A DNA stretch of 64,000 nt from an uncultured Bacteroides sp. (GCA_958453305.1 CAUDXH010000004.1:1-64000), one strand, 5' to 3'. Shown: positions 7,621 through 16,342, numbered from the stretch's first letter. Numbers and translations: made by a program. Notes: generated by a model not told the origin, from the letters alone.

Positions 7621-8886
7621 TTATTGTTTGTTTTTCAGTTCTTCTGCAGAAACAATCCGGTATAGTTTGTCGTTCGGACGAATCTTTTCGGGAACCTTAA
7701 AGGAAACGTGTACCCCTTTTTTCACCACATCAACCGGTTTAAGGTCAACACGTGCTTCTTCCAGATTTACATATACTGCCCCGGTTGTAGGTCCGGTAAT
7801 CAGAAGTTTGTCGCCCACTTTAATCTCTGTAGCTTCAATCAAGAATTCAGCAACTCCGATATTTGAGAAGTATTTGATGCCTTTTCCTGCATAAACCTTA
7901 CGCTCTGTAGCTTCTGAACCATAGTTTCGGCTCCATTCACCCAAGCGTTGTCCTAAATAATAACCGTTCCAGAATCCGCGGTTGAAGACTGTTTTTAAGC
8001 GCACGTCCCAGTCTGCTTTCTTTTCTTCCGTAAAGTTTCCGTCAATATACGACTGAATAGCTTCTTTATAACATTCTACTACTGTTTTTACGTACTCTGG
8101 TCCACGGGCACGTCCTTCTATTTTAAATACGCGTACTCCAGCTTCAATCATTTCATCCATGAACTGGATTGTCTTTAAGTCTTTGGGAGACATGATATAT
8201 TTGTTGTCTACCTCCAGCTCAATGTCGCTTTCCTTATCTTTTACGATATAGGCACGGCGGCATACCTGCATACATGCTCCCCGGTTGGCAGAAGCGTTCA
8301 TTTCATTAAGGCTGAGGTAACATTTGCCGGAAACAGCCATACATAACGCACCATGGCAGAACATCTCAATACGTACCAGTTCGCCCATCGGGCCTTTAAT
8401 CTGCTGAGCTTGGATGGCATCATAGATTTCACGCACCTGCTTCAGGTTTAATTCGCGTGCCAAAACAACGACGTCTGCAAATTGCGAGTAAAATTTCAAG
8501 GCTTCTGCATTGCTGATATTCAGCTGAGTAGACAAGTGAACTTCTTGACCTACCTGATTGCAGTATGCCATTACAGCTACGTCGGCTGCAATGACAGCAC
8601 TGATTCCAGCTTCTTTGGCAGCATCTACAATCTTGCGCATCAGCATGATGTCTTCATCATAAATGATGGTGTTGATGGTAAGATAGCTCTTTACGCCATG
8701 CTCGTCGCATGTTTTGGCTATTTCACGTAAGTCATCGATGGTGAATGTGCTTGCCGAACGGGCACGCATATTAAGGCTTTCAATACCGAAGTAAATGGAA
8801 TCGGCTCCGGCATGGAGAGCAGCAGCCAATGACTCGCGTGAGCCTACGGGAGCCATGATTTCGAAGTCTTTTATAGAGTAGTTCAT
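7621..8886 (-). CDS. U32 family protein, probable tRNA hydroxylation enzyme (TrhP/YegQ-like)
   Basis: 421-aa member of peptidase family U32. The family signature EMFCHGALCMAVSGKCYLS is present at residues 174-192. Cysteines C177, C182, C189, C205 and C209 probably bind an iron-sulfur cluster. Characterised bacterial members of this length (TrhP, formerly YegQ) use prephenate in 5-hydroxyuridine formation at tRNA position 34. Longer relatives such as RlhA act on 23S rRNA. The short length and single catalytic domain with a C-terminal beta-rich part fit TrhP better, but the exact substrate is inference. Older annotations call it a collagenase-like protease. A -7 box TAACTTTG lies at 8913-8920 on the minus strand. 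Confidence 0.85.
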   Translation of the reverse strand: MNYSIKDFEIMAPVGSRESLAAALHAGADSIYFGIESLNMRARSASTFTIDDLREIAKTCDEHGVKSYLTINTIIYDEDIMLMRKIVDAAKEAGISAVIAADVAVMAYCNQVGQEVHLSTQLNISNAEALKFYSQFADVVVLARELNLKQVREIYDAIQAQQIKGPMGELVRIEMFCHGALCMAVSGKCYLSLNEMNASANRGACMQVCRRAYIVKDKESDIELEVDNKYIMSPKDLKTIQFMDEMIEAGVRVFKIEGRARGPEYVKTVVECYKEAIQSYIDGNFTEEKKADWDVRLKTVFNRGFWNGYYLGQRLGEWSRNYGSEATERKVYAGKGIKYFSNIGVAEFLIEATEIKVGDKLLITGPTTGAVYVNLEEARVDLKPVDVVKKGVHVSFKVPEKIRPNDKLYRIVSAEELKNKQ

Positions 8887-8912
8887 TTCTTTTTTGGAAT
8901 TAATTCAGATTG

Positions 8913-8920
8913 CAAAGTTA
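8913..8920 (-). promoter_or_regulatory. -7 box of the U32 gene
   Basis: TAACTTTG on the minus strand, 27 bases upstream of the start codon. No clear -33 TTTG is seen at the usual distance. Confidence 0.5.
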
Positions 8921-8958
8921 CTGATTTTTTTTGTTTTTTGAGGCTTTACAGGTTAAAG

Positions 8959-9004
8959 GATGAAAAGGAGGCGAGTCACTTTATCGGCTCGCCTCCTTTT
9001 CATC
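8959..9004 (-). terminator. Terminator of the CDF-epimerase-PAP2 operon
   Basis: A perfect 17-bp stem (8959-8975 with 8988-9004) has GATGAAAAGGAGGCGAG as one arm and a 12-base loop. It lies just past the PAP2 gene stop and may also limit antisense transcription into the U32 promoter. Confidence 0.8.
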
Positions 9005-9007
9005 AGA

Positions 9008-9997
9008 TTATAACAGTTTCCGTTTGAAGACAGGGGAAATAAACCATCGTTTATACATCAGCGTAGCAAGCTGATAGACAAAGAAGGCAGTCACAAAACC
9101 TACAATCGAGTCGATCAGGTAATGCGCCTGTATATATACGGTGGCGCAGCACAGCAGGATATAAAAAGGAGCTAGCAGATAAGCCAACCTCCGGTTGATG
9201 CGCCATGCCATAATCATGACGATAGTAGATATCCCCACGTGGGAGCTTGGAAAGGCAGCGGTGGGGCGTTCACCTACTTCTTGCGAAGCTTCCACCAGAC
9301 TATAGAAAAAACCATGCTCATATCCCGGACCGGGAATGAGGTAAGTATTATGGTTGAAGTAGTCGCCGATGGCAGGGAAGATACATTCATTTACTTTATC
9401 CATACCGATGGCGGGAAAATAGAATTGAGGACCCGCTACCGGAACGAGGATATAAAACAAGTAATAAATAAAGAAAGAAGTAGTCAGTACGAAGCAGATT
9501 TTTTCAAACCATTCAAACCGGACGAGAAAGTAATATACCACCACAATCAGCATCATGGGGTAATAAAAGAAATATCCCATGTTAAAAGGTTCACTGAACC
9601 ACATAGACGGACACAACCGGTTAAATTCCACTGCCGGCTGGCATTGAAATATCGCTTGTTCGGCTGTGGCAAACAAGTGGTCGAGATTCGGGAAAAGCCG
9701 GTTAAATTCATACGTGTCAGGATACCAGTATGCCAATAGCGACATTTGGACCACCATTCGGATGAAGGCAGTCAGCCGGCAGGGAAAAGCCTGATAGATG
9801 AAAATGAGGGTAAAAGTAAGCACAGCAATACTTAAACGCTCTAACAGCATGTTTCCCGGATGCTCCATACGAGGATAGAGCAAGAATATAAGGAAAGTGG
9901 TCAGTGCATTATAGATTAAGCTGATGCTTTCTACGGCAAACAGTCCTTTCCCACTTTCTACACGTTCAAATAATCGTAAATTCAGATTTATAGCCAT
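9008..9997 (-). CDS. PAP2 family membrane phosphatase
   Basis: 329-aa polytopic membrane protein with a C-terminal PAP2 (type 2 phosphatidic acid phosphatase) domain. The signature segments are RPTAAFPSSHVG (244-255, with H253) and YIQAHYLIDSIVG (288-300, with H292 and D296). At least six hydrophobic helices are visible. The usual N-terminal KxxxxxxRP motif is not obvious. Such proteins hydrolyse lipid phosphates or transfer phosphoryl head groups; an inositol-phosphoceramide-synthase-like role is possible in a sphingolipid-making Bacteroidales but is not proven. The start overlaps the epimerase stop by 10 bases, so the two are translationally coupled. Confidence 0.85.
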   Translation of the reverse strand: MAINLNLRLFERVESGKGLFAVESISLIYNALTTFLIFLLYPRMEHPGNMLLERLSIAVLTFTLIFIYQAFPCRLTAFIRMVVQMSLLAYWYPDTYEFNRLFPNLDHLFATAEQAIFQCQPAVEFNRLCPSMWFSEPFNMGYFFYYPMMLIVVVYYFLVRFEWFEKICFVLTTSFFIYYLFYILVPVAGPQFYFPAIGMDKVNECIFPAIGDYFNHNTYLIPGPGYEHGFFYSLVEASQEVGERPTAAFPSSHVGISTIVMIMAWRINRRLAYLLAPFYILLCCATVYIQAHYLIDSIVGFVTAFFVYQLATLMYKRWFISPVFKRKLL

Positions 9998-10998
9998 CCT
10001 TCTTTTTTATACCAGGCAATGATTTCTTTCACTCCTTTTGCTAACGGATATTGTGGGCGGTAGCCTAATTCGTTTATGGCAGGAGTAATGTCACATCGCC
10101 AGTTTCGTTGTTTCATAATGTTATATTTGTCACAGTTTAAAGTGCTGCTTTTACCGCGTAAGCGAGCTATGCTTTCCGAAATGAAAGAAATCAGTCTCAG
10201 CAAAATCAGCGGACAGGTGAAGCGTATCATCCACGGATTTCCCAGCTCTTTCCGGATTAAATCAGAGAACGTACGGCTGTTATACACTTCTCCGTCACTT
10301 ATAAAATACGCACGCTGTTTTACATCTTTTTGCAATGCAAGGTAAACGGCTTGTACAAGGTCGGTTACGTAAACAAACGTAATATCTTGGCGCCGGAATC
10401 CCGCAGCAAAGTCCACGTGGTGTTTAATAGACTGTGCCATTAAAAAGTAATCATGTTCTCGCGGACCATAGACTCCTGTGGGACGGAAAATGACATAAGG
10501 GAAACCGGTCAAAGACTGGATGTATGCTTCAGCATGTAGTTTACTGATTCCATATGCCGTATTCGGGCAGGGAGTATCAGATTCCCGAATATCAGAATAG
10601 TCATGTTCCCGAATAGCACCAAAGATACTTAGTGAGCTGATAAACACAAAACGCTCGGGAATCATGTTCAGCCGCTGTAAAGTTTCAATAAAGTTTCGTG
10701 TAGCCCAATAGTTTCCGGTTTCAAAATCGGCGCGGTGAAGACACTTGGTAACTCCGGCACAGTGGATGATATAATCCCATCCTCCGTGTTCTTGCTTATG
10801 GGCTTGGAGCTGGCTTTCTAAAAGACCGGAATCCGTAAAATCGAGTTCGGCAAATGAGATACGTGCGTCGCTCAGGTATTTACGGCTACTTGTCCGTCGG
10901 ATACCTGCCCATACTTGCATGCCTTGTTCCAGTCCTCCTTCTACCAGAAAGCTCCCGATAAAGCCGCTTGCTCCGGTGATTAATATTTTTTTCCCCAT
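9988..10998 (-). CDS. NAD-dependent epimerase/dehydratase family protein
   Basis: 336-aa extended short-chain dehydrogenase. The Rossmann motif GASGFIG is at residues 8-14 (TGASGFIG), the catalytic YxxxK is in TAYGISKLHAE, and the upstream serine is in FISSLSIFG. Substrates of this family are usually nucleotide sugars, but lipid or sterol substrates occur. The lack of clear sugar-nucleotide hallmarks leaves the substrate open. It lies 5 bases after the CDF gene and overlaps the PAP2 gene. That arrangement suggests a membrane-lipid or isoprenoid-linked sugar role for the pair, which is inference. Confidence 0.85.
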   Translation of the reverse strand: MGKKILITGASGFIGSFLVEGGLEQGMQVWAGIRRTSSRKYLSDARISFAELDFTDSGLLESQLQAHKQEHGGWDYIIHCAGVTKCLHRADFETGNYWATRNFIETLQRLNMIPERFVFISSLSIFGAIREHDYSDIRESDTPCPNTAYGISKLHAEAYIQSLTGFPYVIFRPTGVYGPREHDYFLMAQSIKHHVDFAAGFRRQDITFVYVTDLVQAVYLALQKDVKQRAYFISDGEVYNSRTFSDLIRKELGNPWMIRFTCPLILLRLISFISESIARLRGKSSTLNCDKYNIMKQRNWRCDITPAINELGYRPQYPLAKGVKEIIAWYKKEGWL

Positions 10999-11003
10999 TT
11001 ATT

Positions 11004-11906
11004 TCATTTTTCAGGTTCTACATGGATGCCGATATAAGTCTGGGCTCCATACCTTTCTTTCAGTTTGTTTTCAATCAGTGTTGCTTTGTCATGAGCTTCA
11101 CGTAAAGTCAATCTTCCATCCATCCGGACATGCAGGTCAATAGCATAACGGTTGCCGATACGCCGGGTGCGCAAGTGGTGTGGCTGAGATACGCCTGAAA
11201 CCGACAGGGCTGTTTTGATAATATCCTCCTCCACTTTATCGGGCAAGGAACTTTCAGTTAGCTCTCTAAAGCAGTTGGTTAAAAGTTTTATAGCCATCCG
11301 TGCAATGAAAAGACTGACTACAATAGCTGCCAAGGGGTCGAGTACGCGTCCGTTTTCCCCCAATAAGATTGCTCCTCCGATTCCGGCAGCTGTGCCGATG
11401 GATGAAAAAGCATCACTCCGGTGATGCCAGGCATTGGCTATAACCGCCGGACTGTCTTGTCGTATTCCCACCTTGCGGGTATATCGGAATAAGACTTCCT
11501 TGGCAAGGATAGATAACAAGGCGGCACCTAATGCAATCCATCCGGGTGATTCCAATACTTTTCCTTGGATATATGCTATAATTTGTCCGACCCCTTCCTT
11601 ACAGATTCCGAAGGCTACAGCTAAAAGTGCCATGCCTATCAATAAGGTAGCTATTGTTTCATATTTGCCATGTCCGTAGTCATGGTTCTTGTCTTCCGGC
11701 TTTCCGGCAATCCGGACAAATACAATGACTATGACGTCTGTAATCAAGTCGGATAAAGAATGTACAGCATCGGCAATCATCGCTGCACTATGCCCTAACA
11801 CTCCGGCAATAAACTTGCAGACAACTAATAAAACGTTTATCAAGCTCCCCGCCAGTGTAACCCGATAGATGTCGCGCTCGCGAGAGGGTGTGCTTGTTGT
11901 GTTCAT
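11004..11906 (-). CDS. Cation diffusion facilitator family transporter
   Basis: 300-aa metal/proton antiporter of the inner membrane that exports divalent cations (Zn, Fe, Co, Mn or Cd). Metal-site residues are in DAVHSLSDLITD (46-57, helix 2) and the HHRSDAFSS segment (helix 5), with the short HDYGHGKYE loop. The C-terminal cytoplasmic dimerisation domain with conserved histidines is intact (HHLRTRRIGNRYAIDLHVRM region). The metal cannot be named from sequence by eye. It is the first gene of a three-gene operon with an epimerase and PAP2 phosphatase. Confidence 0.93.
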   Translation of the reverse strand: MNTTSTPSRERDIYRVTLAGSLINVLLVVCKFIAGVLGHSAAMIADAVHSLSDLITDVIVIVFVRIAGKPEDKNHDYGHGKYETIATLLIGMALLAVAFGICKEGVGQIIAYIQGKVLESPGWIALGAALLSILAKEVLFRYTRKVGIRQDSPAVIANAWHHRSDAFSSIGTAAGIGGAILLGENGRVLDPLAAIVVSLFIARMAIKLLTNCFRELTESSLPDKVEEDIIKTALSVSGVSQPHHLRTRRIGNRYAIDLHVRMDGRLTLREAHDKATLIENKLKERYGAQTYIGIHVEPEK

Positions 11907-11938
11907 ACTAATTTCCTGTTAATTAAAAAAGAATGGGG

Positions 11939-11970
11939 CAAAGATAGTTATAAGATTTTTATCTGCCAAG
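11939..11970 (-). promoter_or_regulatory. Promoter of the CDF operon
   Basis: On the minus strand a CTTG (11967-11970) lies 20 bases before TATCTTTG (11939-11946), good -33/-7 elements. The transcript start would be about 26 bases upstream of the CDF start codon. Confidence 0.65.
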
Positions 11971-12064
11971 TGAGATTTTGCTTCTTTCCGCGGGGAATCT
12001 GGTCATTCTTTCCGAATCCTCTGTGCCTCCTTGCGGTGATACTTATCAGGACGGGGAGTCTGAC

Positions 12065-12094
12065 CCTTAAGTTAAGCACTTGCGGAACTTAAGG
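12065..12094. repeat. Perfect inverted repeat upstream of rnr
   Basis: CCTTAAGTT (12065-12073) and AACTTAAGG (12086-12094) flank a 12-base spacer. It is not followed by a T run on the plus strand, so an operator or RNA structure is as likely as a terminator. It is about 80 bases before the rnr start. Confidence 0.45.
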
Positions 12095-12176
12095 AAAATA
12101 TAACATGGTTTTAATCTTTTATTCCATTTAATTTGTTTACTTTGTAGAAACTAACCAATTAAACGAAGGAAACGAC

Positions 12177-14324
12177 ATGGCTAAGAAAAAGAAAGAAAAG
12201 AAAGGCGGAAAACGCATGAAGAAAAAGGAACTGGTAGAGTTGATTATCAGTTATTTCCGCAATAGGCCGGGCGATACATTTACGCTCAAACAGTTGTTCC
12301 AGGGATTACATCTCACTACGCATCCGCTGAAGATGCTGTGTGCGGATACGATAGAGGAAATGCTTGAAGATAATTTCCTTATTGAGACGGATAAAGGACG
12401 TTACCGGATAAATGATAAAGGACAGATTCTTGTAGGAGTCTTCCAGCGTAAGAGCAACGGAAAGAATCAGTTTATTCCTGAAGATGGCGGCGAGCCTATA
12501 TTTATTGCTGAGCGTAATTCGGCTCATGCGATGAATAATGATAAGGTAAAAATATCCTTGTGCGCTAAGCGTAAGCATCAAAAGGTAGAAGGGCAAGTGA
12601 TTGAAATCATGGAACATGCCAATACCACCTTTGTGGGAACCTTGAAGGTGAGCAAGAATTATGCTTTCCTGCTTACTGAAAGTAATACGCTGGCCAATGA
12701 TATATTCATTCCTAAAGAGAAGCTGAAAGGTGGAAAAGACGGCGATAAGGCGGTTGTGAAGATAACCGAATGGCCGGACAATGCAAAGAATCCTTTTGGA
12801 CAAGTTATTGACGTGTTAGGAAAGGCCGGTGATAATACCACCGAGATGCATGCTATTCTTGCCGAGTATGGGTTGCCTTATACTTATCCTCAAGCTGTAG
12901 AAGCTGCAGCCGAGAAAATCTCAGCCGAAATCACCGAGGAAGATTATGCAGAGCGTGAAGATATGCGTGACGTGGTAACATTCACCATTGACCCGAAAGA
13001 TGCCAAAGACTTCGATGACGCCTTGTCTATCCGTCAGCTTAAGCCCGGTTTATGGGAAGTAGGCGTGCATATTGCGGATGTTTCACATTATGTGAAAGAG
13101 GGAAGTATCATTGACAAGGAAGCGGTAAAGCGTGCCACTTCTGTTTATCTGGTTGACCGCACGATTCCGATGTTACCGGAGCGTTTGTGTAATTTCATCT
13201 GTTCCTTGCGTCCCGATGAAGAGAAGCTGGCTTATTCGGTCATTTTTGAAATGAACGAAAAAGCAGAGGTAAAAGACTATCGCATCCGTCACACGGTAAT
13301 CAAGTCGAACCGCCGCTTTACTTACGAAGAGGCCCAGCAGACCATTGAGACGGGGCAAGGAGAGTATAAGGAAGAAATCCTTGAACTGAACAGACTGGCG
13401 CAGATATTGCGGGAACGTCGCTTAACTGCCGGTGCCATTAACTTTGACCGTTGTGAGGTGAAGTTTGAAATTGATGAAAACGGAAAGCCTTTGAGCGTGT
13501 ATTTCAAGGAGTCGAAAGAAGCAAACAAGCTGATTGAAGAGTTTATGTTGCTGGCAAACCGTACAGTAGCCGAGCATATAGGCAAAGTGCCTAAAAACAA
13601 GAAACCGAAAGTATTTCCTTATCGTATTCATGATCTGCCCGACCCGGACAAGTTGGATAACTTGAGTCAGTTTATTGCCCGATTCGGTTATAAGATTCGT
13701 ACAGGCGGAAGCAAGGTGGAGGTTTCAAAGTCAATTAACCGGTTGCTGAACGACATTGAAGGCAAGAAAGAACAAAATCTGATTGAAACCGTATCCTTGC
13801 GTGCGATGCAGAAGGCTCGGTATTCCATTTATAATATTGGACATTACGGACTTGCTTTTGATTTTTATACCCACTTTACCTCACCTATCCGCCGTTATCC
13901 GGACTTGATGGTTCATCGTCTGTTGACGCGTTACTTGGCAGGAGGACGTACGGCTCAAGCCGATAAATATGAAAACCTGTGTGAGCACAGTTCGGCTATG
14001 GAACAGACAGCAGCCTCGGCAGAGCGCGCTTCCATTAAATACAAGCAGGTTGAATTTATGAGTGAGCGTATCGGAGTGGTTTACGATGGAGTGGTATCTG
14101 GCGTAACCGAATGGGGACTGTATGTGGAAGTCAATGAGAATAAATGCGAGGGTATGATTCCGATGCGTGACTTGGGTGATGACTTTTATGAGTTCGACGA
14201 GAAGAATTACTGTCTGATTGGGCGCCGTCATCATCAGAAGTTCAGCTTGGGTGATCCTTTAAAGATTAAGGTAGCCCGTGCCAATCTTGAAAAGAAACAG
14301 CTTGACTTTGTTCTGGCAGATTAA
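12177..14324 (+). CDS. rnr: Ribonuclease R
   Basis: 3'-5' exoribonuclease that degrades structured RNA and takes part in mRNA decay and rRNA quality control. The 715-aa protein starts with a lysine-rich tail. It then has a winged-helix-like RNase R N-domain (about 22-85), cold-shock/OB domains (about 85-240), the RNB catalytic domain with metal-binding D272, D278, D280 and D281 (DPKDAKDFDDA), and a C-terminal S1 domain (about 630-712, GVVSGVTEWGLYVEV). The ATG at 12177 follows AAGGAAACG. A near-consensus -7 box TTACTTTG is at 12137-12144. RNase R rather than RNase II is indicated by the lysine tail and length. Confidence 0.95.
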   Translation: MAKKKKEKKGGKRMKKKELVELIISYFRNRPGDTFTLKQLFQGLHLTTHPLKMLCADTIEEMLEDNFLIETDKGRYRINDKGQILVGVFQRKSNGKNQFIPEDGGEPIFIAERNSAHAMNNDKVKISLCAKRKHQKVEGQVIEIMEHANTTFVGTLKVSKNYAFLLTESNTLANDIFIPKEKLKGGKDGDKAVVKITEWPDNAKNPFGQVIDVLGKAGDNTTEMHAILAEYGLPYTYPQAVEAAAEKISAEITEEDYAEREDMRDVVTFTIDPKDAKDFDDALSIRQLKPGLWEVGVHIADVSHYVKEGSIIDKEAVKRATSVYLVDRTIPMLPERLCNFICSLRPDEEKLAYSVIFEMNEKAEVKDYRIRHTVIKSNRRFTYEEAQQTIETGQGEYKEEILELNRLAQILRERRLTAGAINFDRCEVKFEIDENGKPLSVYFKESKEANKLIEEFMLLANRTVAEHIGKVPKNKKPKVFPYRIHDLPDPDKLDNLSQFIARFGYKIRTGGSKVEVSKSINRLLNDIEGKKEQNLIETVSLRAMQKARYSIYNIGHYGLAFDFYTHFTSPIRRYPDLMVHRLLTRYLAGGRTAQADKYENLCEHSSAMEQTAASAERASIKYKQVEFMSERIGVVYDGVVSGVTEWGLYVEVNENKCEGMIPMRDLGDDFYEFDEKNYCLIGRRHHQKFSLGDPLKIKVARANLEKKQLDFVLAD

Positions 14325-14361
14325 TCGTTGAGATTGAATCGGGTCAGTTGGTCGATTTAGC

Positions 14362-14413
14362 AAGGGGATAAGGTCTTCTACTTAAGGAGAAAAAGCCTTA
14401 TCCTCTTATTTTT
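14362..14413 (+). terminator. Terminator of rnr
   Basis: AAGGGGATAAGG (14362-14373) pairs with CCTTATCCTCTT (14396-14407), followed by ATTTTTA. Confidence 0.75.
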
Positions 14414-14430
14414 ACAGCAGTTTTTTCTCT

Positions 14431-14562
14431 TTATTTCACCCTCCGGTTTAATTGGTTATTCGCTTTTTCAGGGCGCGATTTTCCCACACGTTTCCCACTT
14501 GTTTTTTTCTTGTCAGTCTGTTTTGCTTTGAATGCAAAAGGGTTTTTCTTCTTAATCGGCAT
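14431..14562 (-). CDS. 43-aa very basic micro-protein
   Basis: An ORF on the minus strand starts at ATG 14562 and encodes 43 residues, about a third of them lysine or arginine. The start is MPIKKKNPFAFKAKQ and the end NRRVK; there are no hydrophobic segments. A -7 box TAATTTTG lies 21 bases upstream (14583-14590 on the minus strand). That distance makes a short leader, consistent with a real gene. Its composition resembles small nucleic-acid- or ribosome-binding proteins. It is not recognised as a known ribosomal protein. It is convergent with rnr and lies in an otherwise gene-free 548-base stretch. It could be chance, but base composition differs from the surrounding non-coding sequence. Confidence 0.5.
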   Translation of the reverse strand: MPIKKKNPFAFKAKQTDKKKTSGKRVGKSRPEKANNQLNRRVK

Positions 14563-14582
14563 AATGAATGGATTTTAGGCTG

Positions 14583-14590
14583 CAAAATTA
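14583..14590 (-). promoter_or_regulatory. -7 box for the 43-aa ORF
   Basis: TAATTTTG on the minus strand matches TAnnTTTG. No clear -33 element is seen. Confidence 0.4.
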
Positions 14591-14697
14591 AGATTTTGTT
14601 GTGAGGAATGTGTAGTTTTCATGATTAATGTGTACTTTTGATACGATATGTTCATTAAACGCATTAGTGACATTCAGTAAATCTTTCTTATTAAAGC

Positions 14698-14787
14698 CGG
14701 AGTATTTCGGTAAGAGTACTGGAGTACTCTCGCCGAAGTACTGCAGTACTCTCGGCAAAGTACCGGAGTACTCCGGCGGAAGTACTG
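14698..14787. repeat. AGTACT-rich degenerate repeat cluster
   Basis: Four units of about 22-25 bases are arranged in tandem, each built around AGTACTnnAGTACT-like palindromes separated by CTCGCCGA/CTCGGCAA/CCGGCGGA. It lies about 85 bases before the serine acetyltransferase gene, with no promoter-like element in between. No coding potential is seen. The rest of the 14590-14872 gap shows nothing else. Confidence 0.6.
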
Positions 14788-14872
14788 ACAGATATTTACC
14801 TTGACCTTTAGGCGGAGTGCTTTTCTTTTATTCTCCATAAATCGGTTGCAATCATAAACAAAACAATTAAAT

Positions 14873-15766
14873 ATGAACGATTTGAATCATGCACACATAC
14901 TGACCAAGGCTGTCGATGAGCTTTCCGACAACCAGTCTTATCAAGGATTGTTTCATCAATATCGGGACGGGGAACCTCTTCCTTCGGGACGTTCCTTGTT
15001 TAAGTTGGTTGATTTGGCACGTGCCATTCTTTTTCCCGGTTATTTTGGAAACCCCTCCATCCATAGTCAGACGATGAATTATCATATAGGAGTCAATGTG
15101 GAGGAATTATACGCTTTGCTGACCGAGCAGATACAGGCAGGCTTATGTTTTGGTGTGGAAAACGGAGGACAGCAGGGAGAGGAAGCTCCTTGCAGGAAAA
15201 CAGCTTCCGATTTAGCTGCCCGTTTTATCAGCCGCCTTCCTGAAATTCGCCGCATATTGGCGACCGATGTTGAGGCTGCTTATTATGGCGACCCGGCTGC
15301 AACGTGTTTCGGTGAAATTATCTGTTGTTATCCTGTGATTCGTGCCATAACCAATTATCGTATTGCGCATGAACTGTATAAGTTGAATGTGCCCTTGATT
15401 CCGCGTATCATTACAGAAATGGCGCATTCGGAAACTGGTATCGATATTCATCCCGGCGCACAGATTGGTCATCATTTTACCATCGACCATGGTACGGGTG
15501 TGGTGATAGGAGCCACTTGCATTATCGGGAATAATGTGAAGCTATATCAAGGGGTTACCTTAGGGGCAAAAAGTTTCCCGCTGGATGAGCAGGGGAACCC
15601 GATAAAGGGAATCGCCCGTCATCCTATCTTGGAAGACGATGTGATTGTTTATTCCAATGCAACTATTCTGGGGCGCATTACCATTGGAAAAGGTGCTACT
15701 ATCGGTGGTAATATCTGGGTAACAGAGAGTGTTCCGGCAGGAACTCGCATCGTTCAGCGGAAGTAG
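14873..15766 (+). CDS. cysE: Serine O-acetyltransferase
   Basis: Transfers acetyl from acetyl-CoA to L-serine, the first step of cysteine synthesis. 297 aa. The N-terminal alpha-helical domain (about 1-180) is followed by a left-handed beta-helix of hexapeptide repeats (about 185-285). Catalytic H206 is in TIDHGTGVVIG, the downstream motif is QGVTLGA, and the C-terminal tail lacks the usual terminal isoleucine (ends QRK). This suggests weak or no complex with cysteine synthase, an inference. No cysK is next to it. A gap of more than 850 bases follows. Confidence 0.93.
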   Translation: MNDLNHAHILTKAVDELSDNQSYQGLFHQYRDGEPLPSGRSLFKLVDLARAILFPGYFGNPSIHSQTMNYHIGVNVEELYALLTEQIQAGLCFGVENGGQQGEEAPCRKTASDLAARFISRLPEIRRILATDVEAAYYGDPAATCFGEIICCYPVIRAITNYRIAHELYKLNVPLIPRIITEMAHSETGIDIHPGAQIGHHFTIDHGTGVVIGATCIIGNNVKLYQGVTLGAKSFPLDEQGNPIKGIARHPILEDDVIVYSNATILGRITIGKGATIGGNIWVTESVPAGTRIVQRK

Positions 15767-15819
15767 TATTTTACTGAAAAACGGATTTTTGCTGTGCAGA
15801 AAAAAGATTCAGCGGAATA

Positions 15820-15861
15820 AAAAATGCCGAGGTGTTTTAGAATAAACGCTTCGGCATTTTT
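15820..15861 (+). terminator. Terminator of the serine acetyltransferase gene
   Basis: AAAAATGCCGAGG (15820-15832) pairs with CTTCGGCATTTTT (15849-15861), with a 16-base loop and a T run built into the 3' arm. A second partial copy of the 3' arm (GCTTTGGCATTTT) follows at about 15870-15882. Confidence 0.75.
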
Positions 15862-15961
15862 CTGAAAACGCTTTGGCATTTTGAGTGAGAGAACAAGGCA
15901 TTGATCGCAGAATAGTTCAAGTATGATTTTTCAGTACAAGGAATGTCAGATGGATGGGCAT

Positions 15962-16023
15962 AAAAAAAGGAGTACCGCTGTACTCCAACCTTTGTTAACC
16001 TTAAATCTAATACTATGAAAAAC
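15962..16023 (-). ncRNA. Putative small RNA, copy 1 (own promoter and terminator)
   Basis: On the minus strand a full promoter (-33 CTTG 16057-16060, 19-base spacer, -7 TACCTTTG 16030-16037) is followed by a transcript of about 60 bases. It ends in a GGAGTACAGCGGTACTCC hairpin (15969-15986) with seven U (15962-15968). The sequence is nearly identical to copy 2 at 16343-16404. The layout fits the Rfam group of Bacteroidales RNAs defined by a Bacteroidetes promoter and terminator (such as Bacteroidales-1), but I cannot confirm membership. An inverted repeat (AGATGTTTTATAACATCT, 16077-16094) lies upstream of the promoter. Confidence 0.6.
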
Positions 16024-16029
16024 ACAGTA

Positions 16030-16060
16030 CAAAGGTACGGACTTTTCTGAGACCTGCAAG
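16030..16060 (-). promoter_or_regulatory. Promoter of small RNA copy 1
   Basis: -33 CTTG at 16057-16060 and -7 TACCTTTG at 16030-16037 on the minus strand, 19 bases apart. Confidence 0.7.
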
Positions 16061-16342
16061 GATTTGGACTTAAAATAGATGTTTTATAACATCTATTAAT
16101 AAAATAACCGTTTGGTTATAGATTTTGAAACAGTTTGAAGATGGTTTGTTAAGAAAATGGAATGAGTGGTTATAGGTATGATACTTCTGTTTTCTGACGC
16201 GGTTGAAGTTACAGAGTGGTATGCTAAGGGAATAGGCTTGGTAAAGCAAGAGGAAGTGAATAAAAAGAGTGACCGGAAAAAGATCAAGCAGTTAAAACGA
16301 GTTGAAAAAGCGGGTTGAAAACGGCTGTTTGCTTAAGGGCAT

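Noticed and set aside
9239..9739. Plus-strand ORF inside the PAP2 gene
   Set aside because: Antisense to a clear membrane protein with intact motifs; no promoter or homology.
14698..14787. CRISPR-like array
   Set aside because: Units are degenerate palindromes without constant repeats and unique spacers, and no cas genes are near.
16140..16330. Possible gene between the two small RNA units
   Set aside because: No ORF with start and a credible length; sequence is not similar to the duplicated parts.
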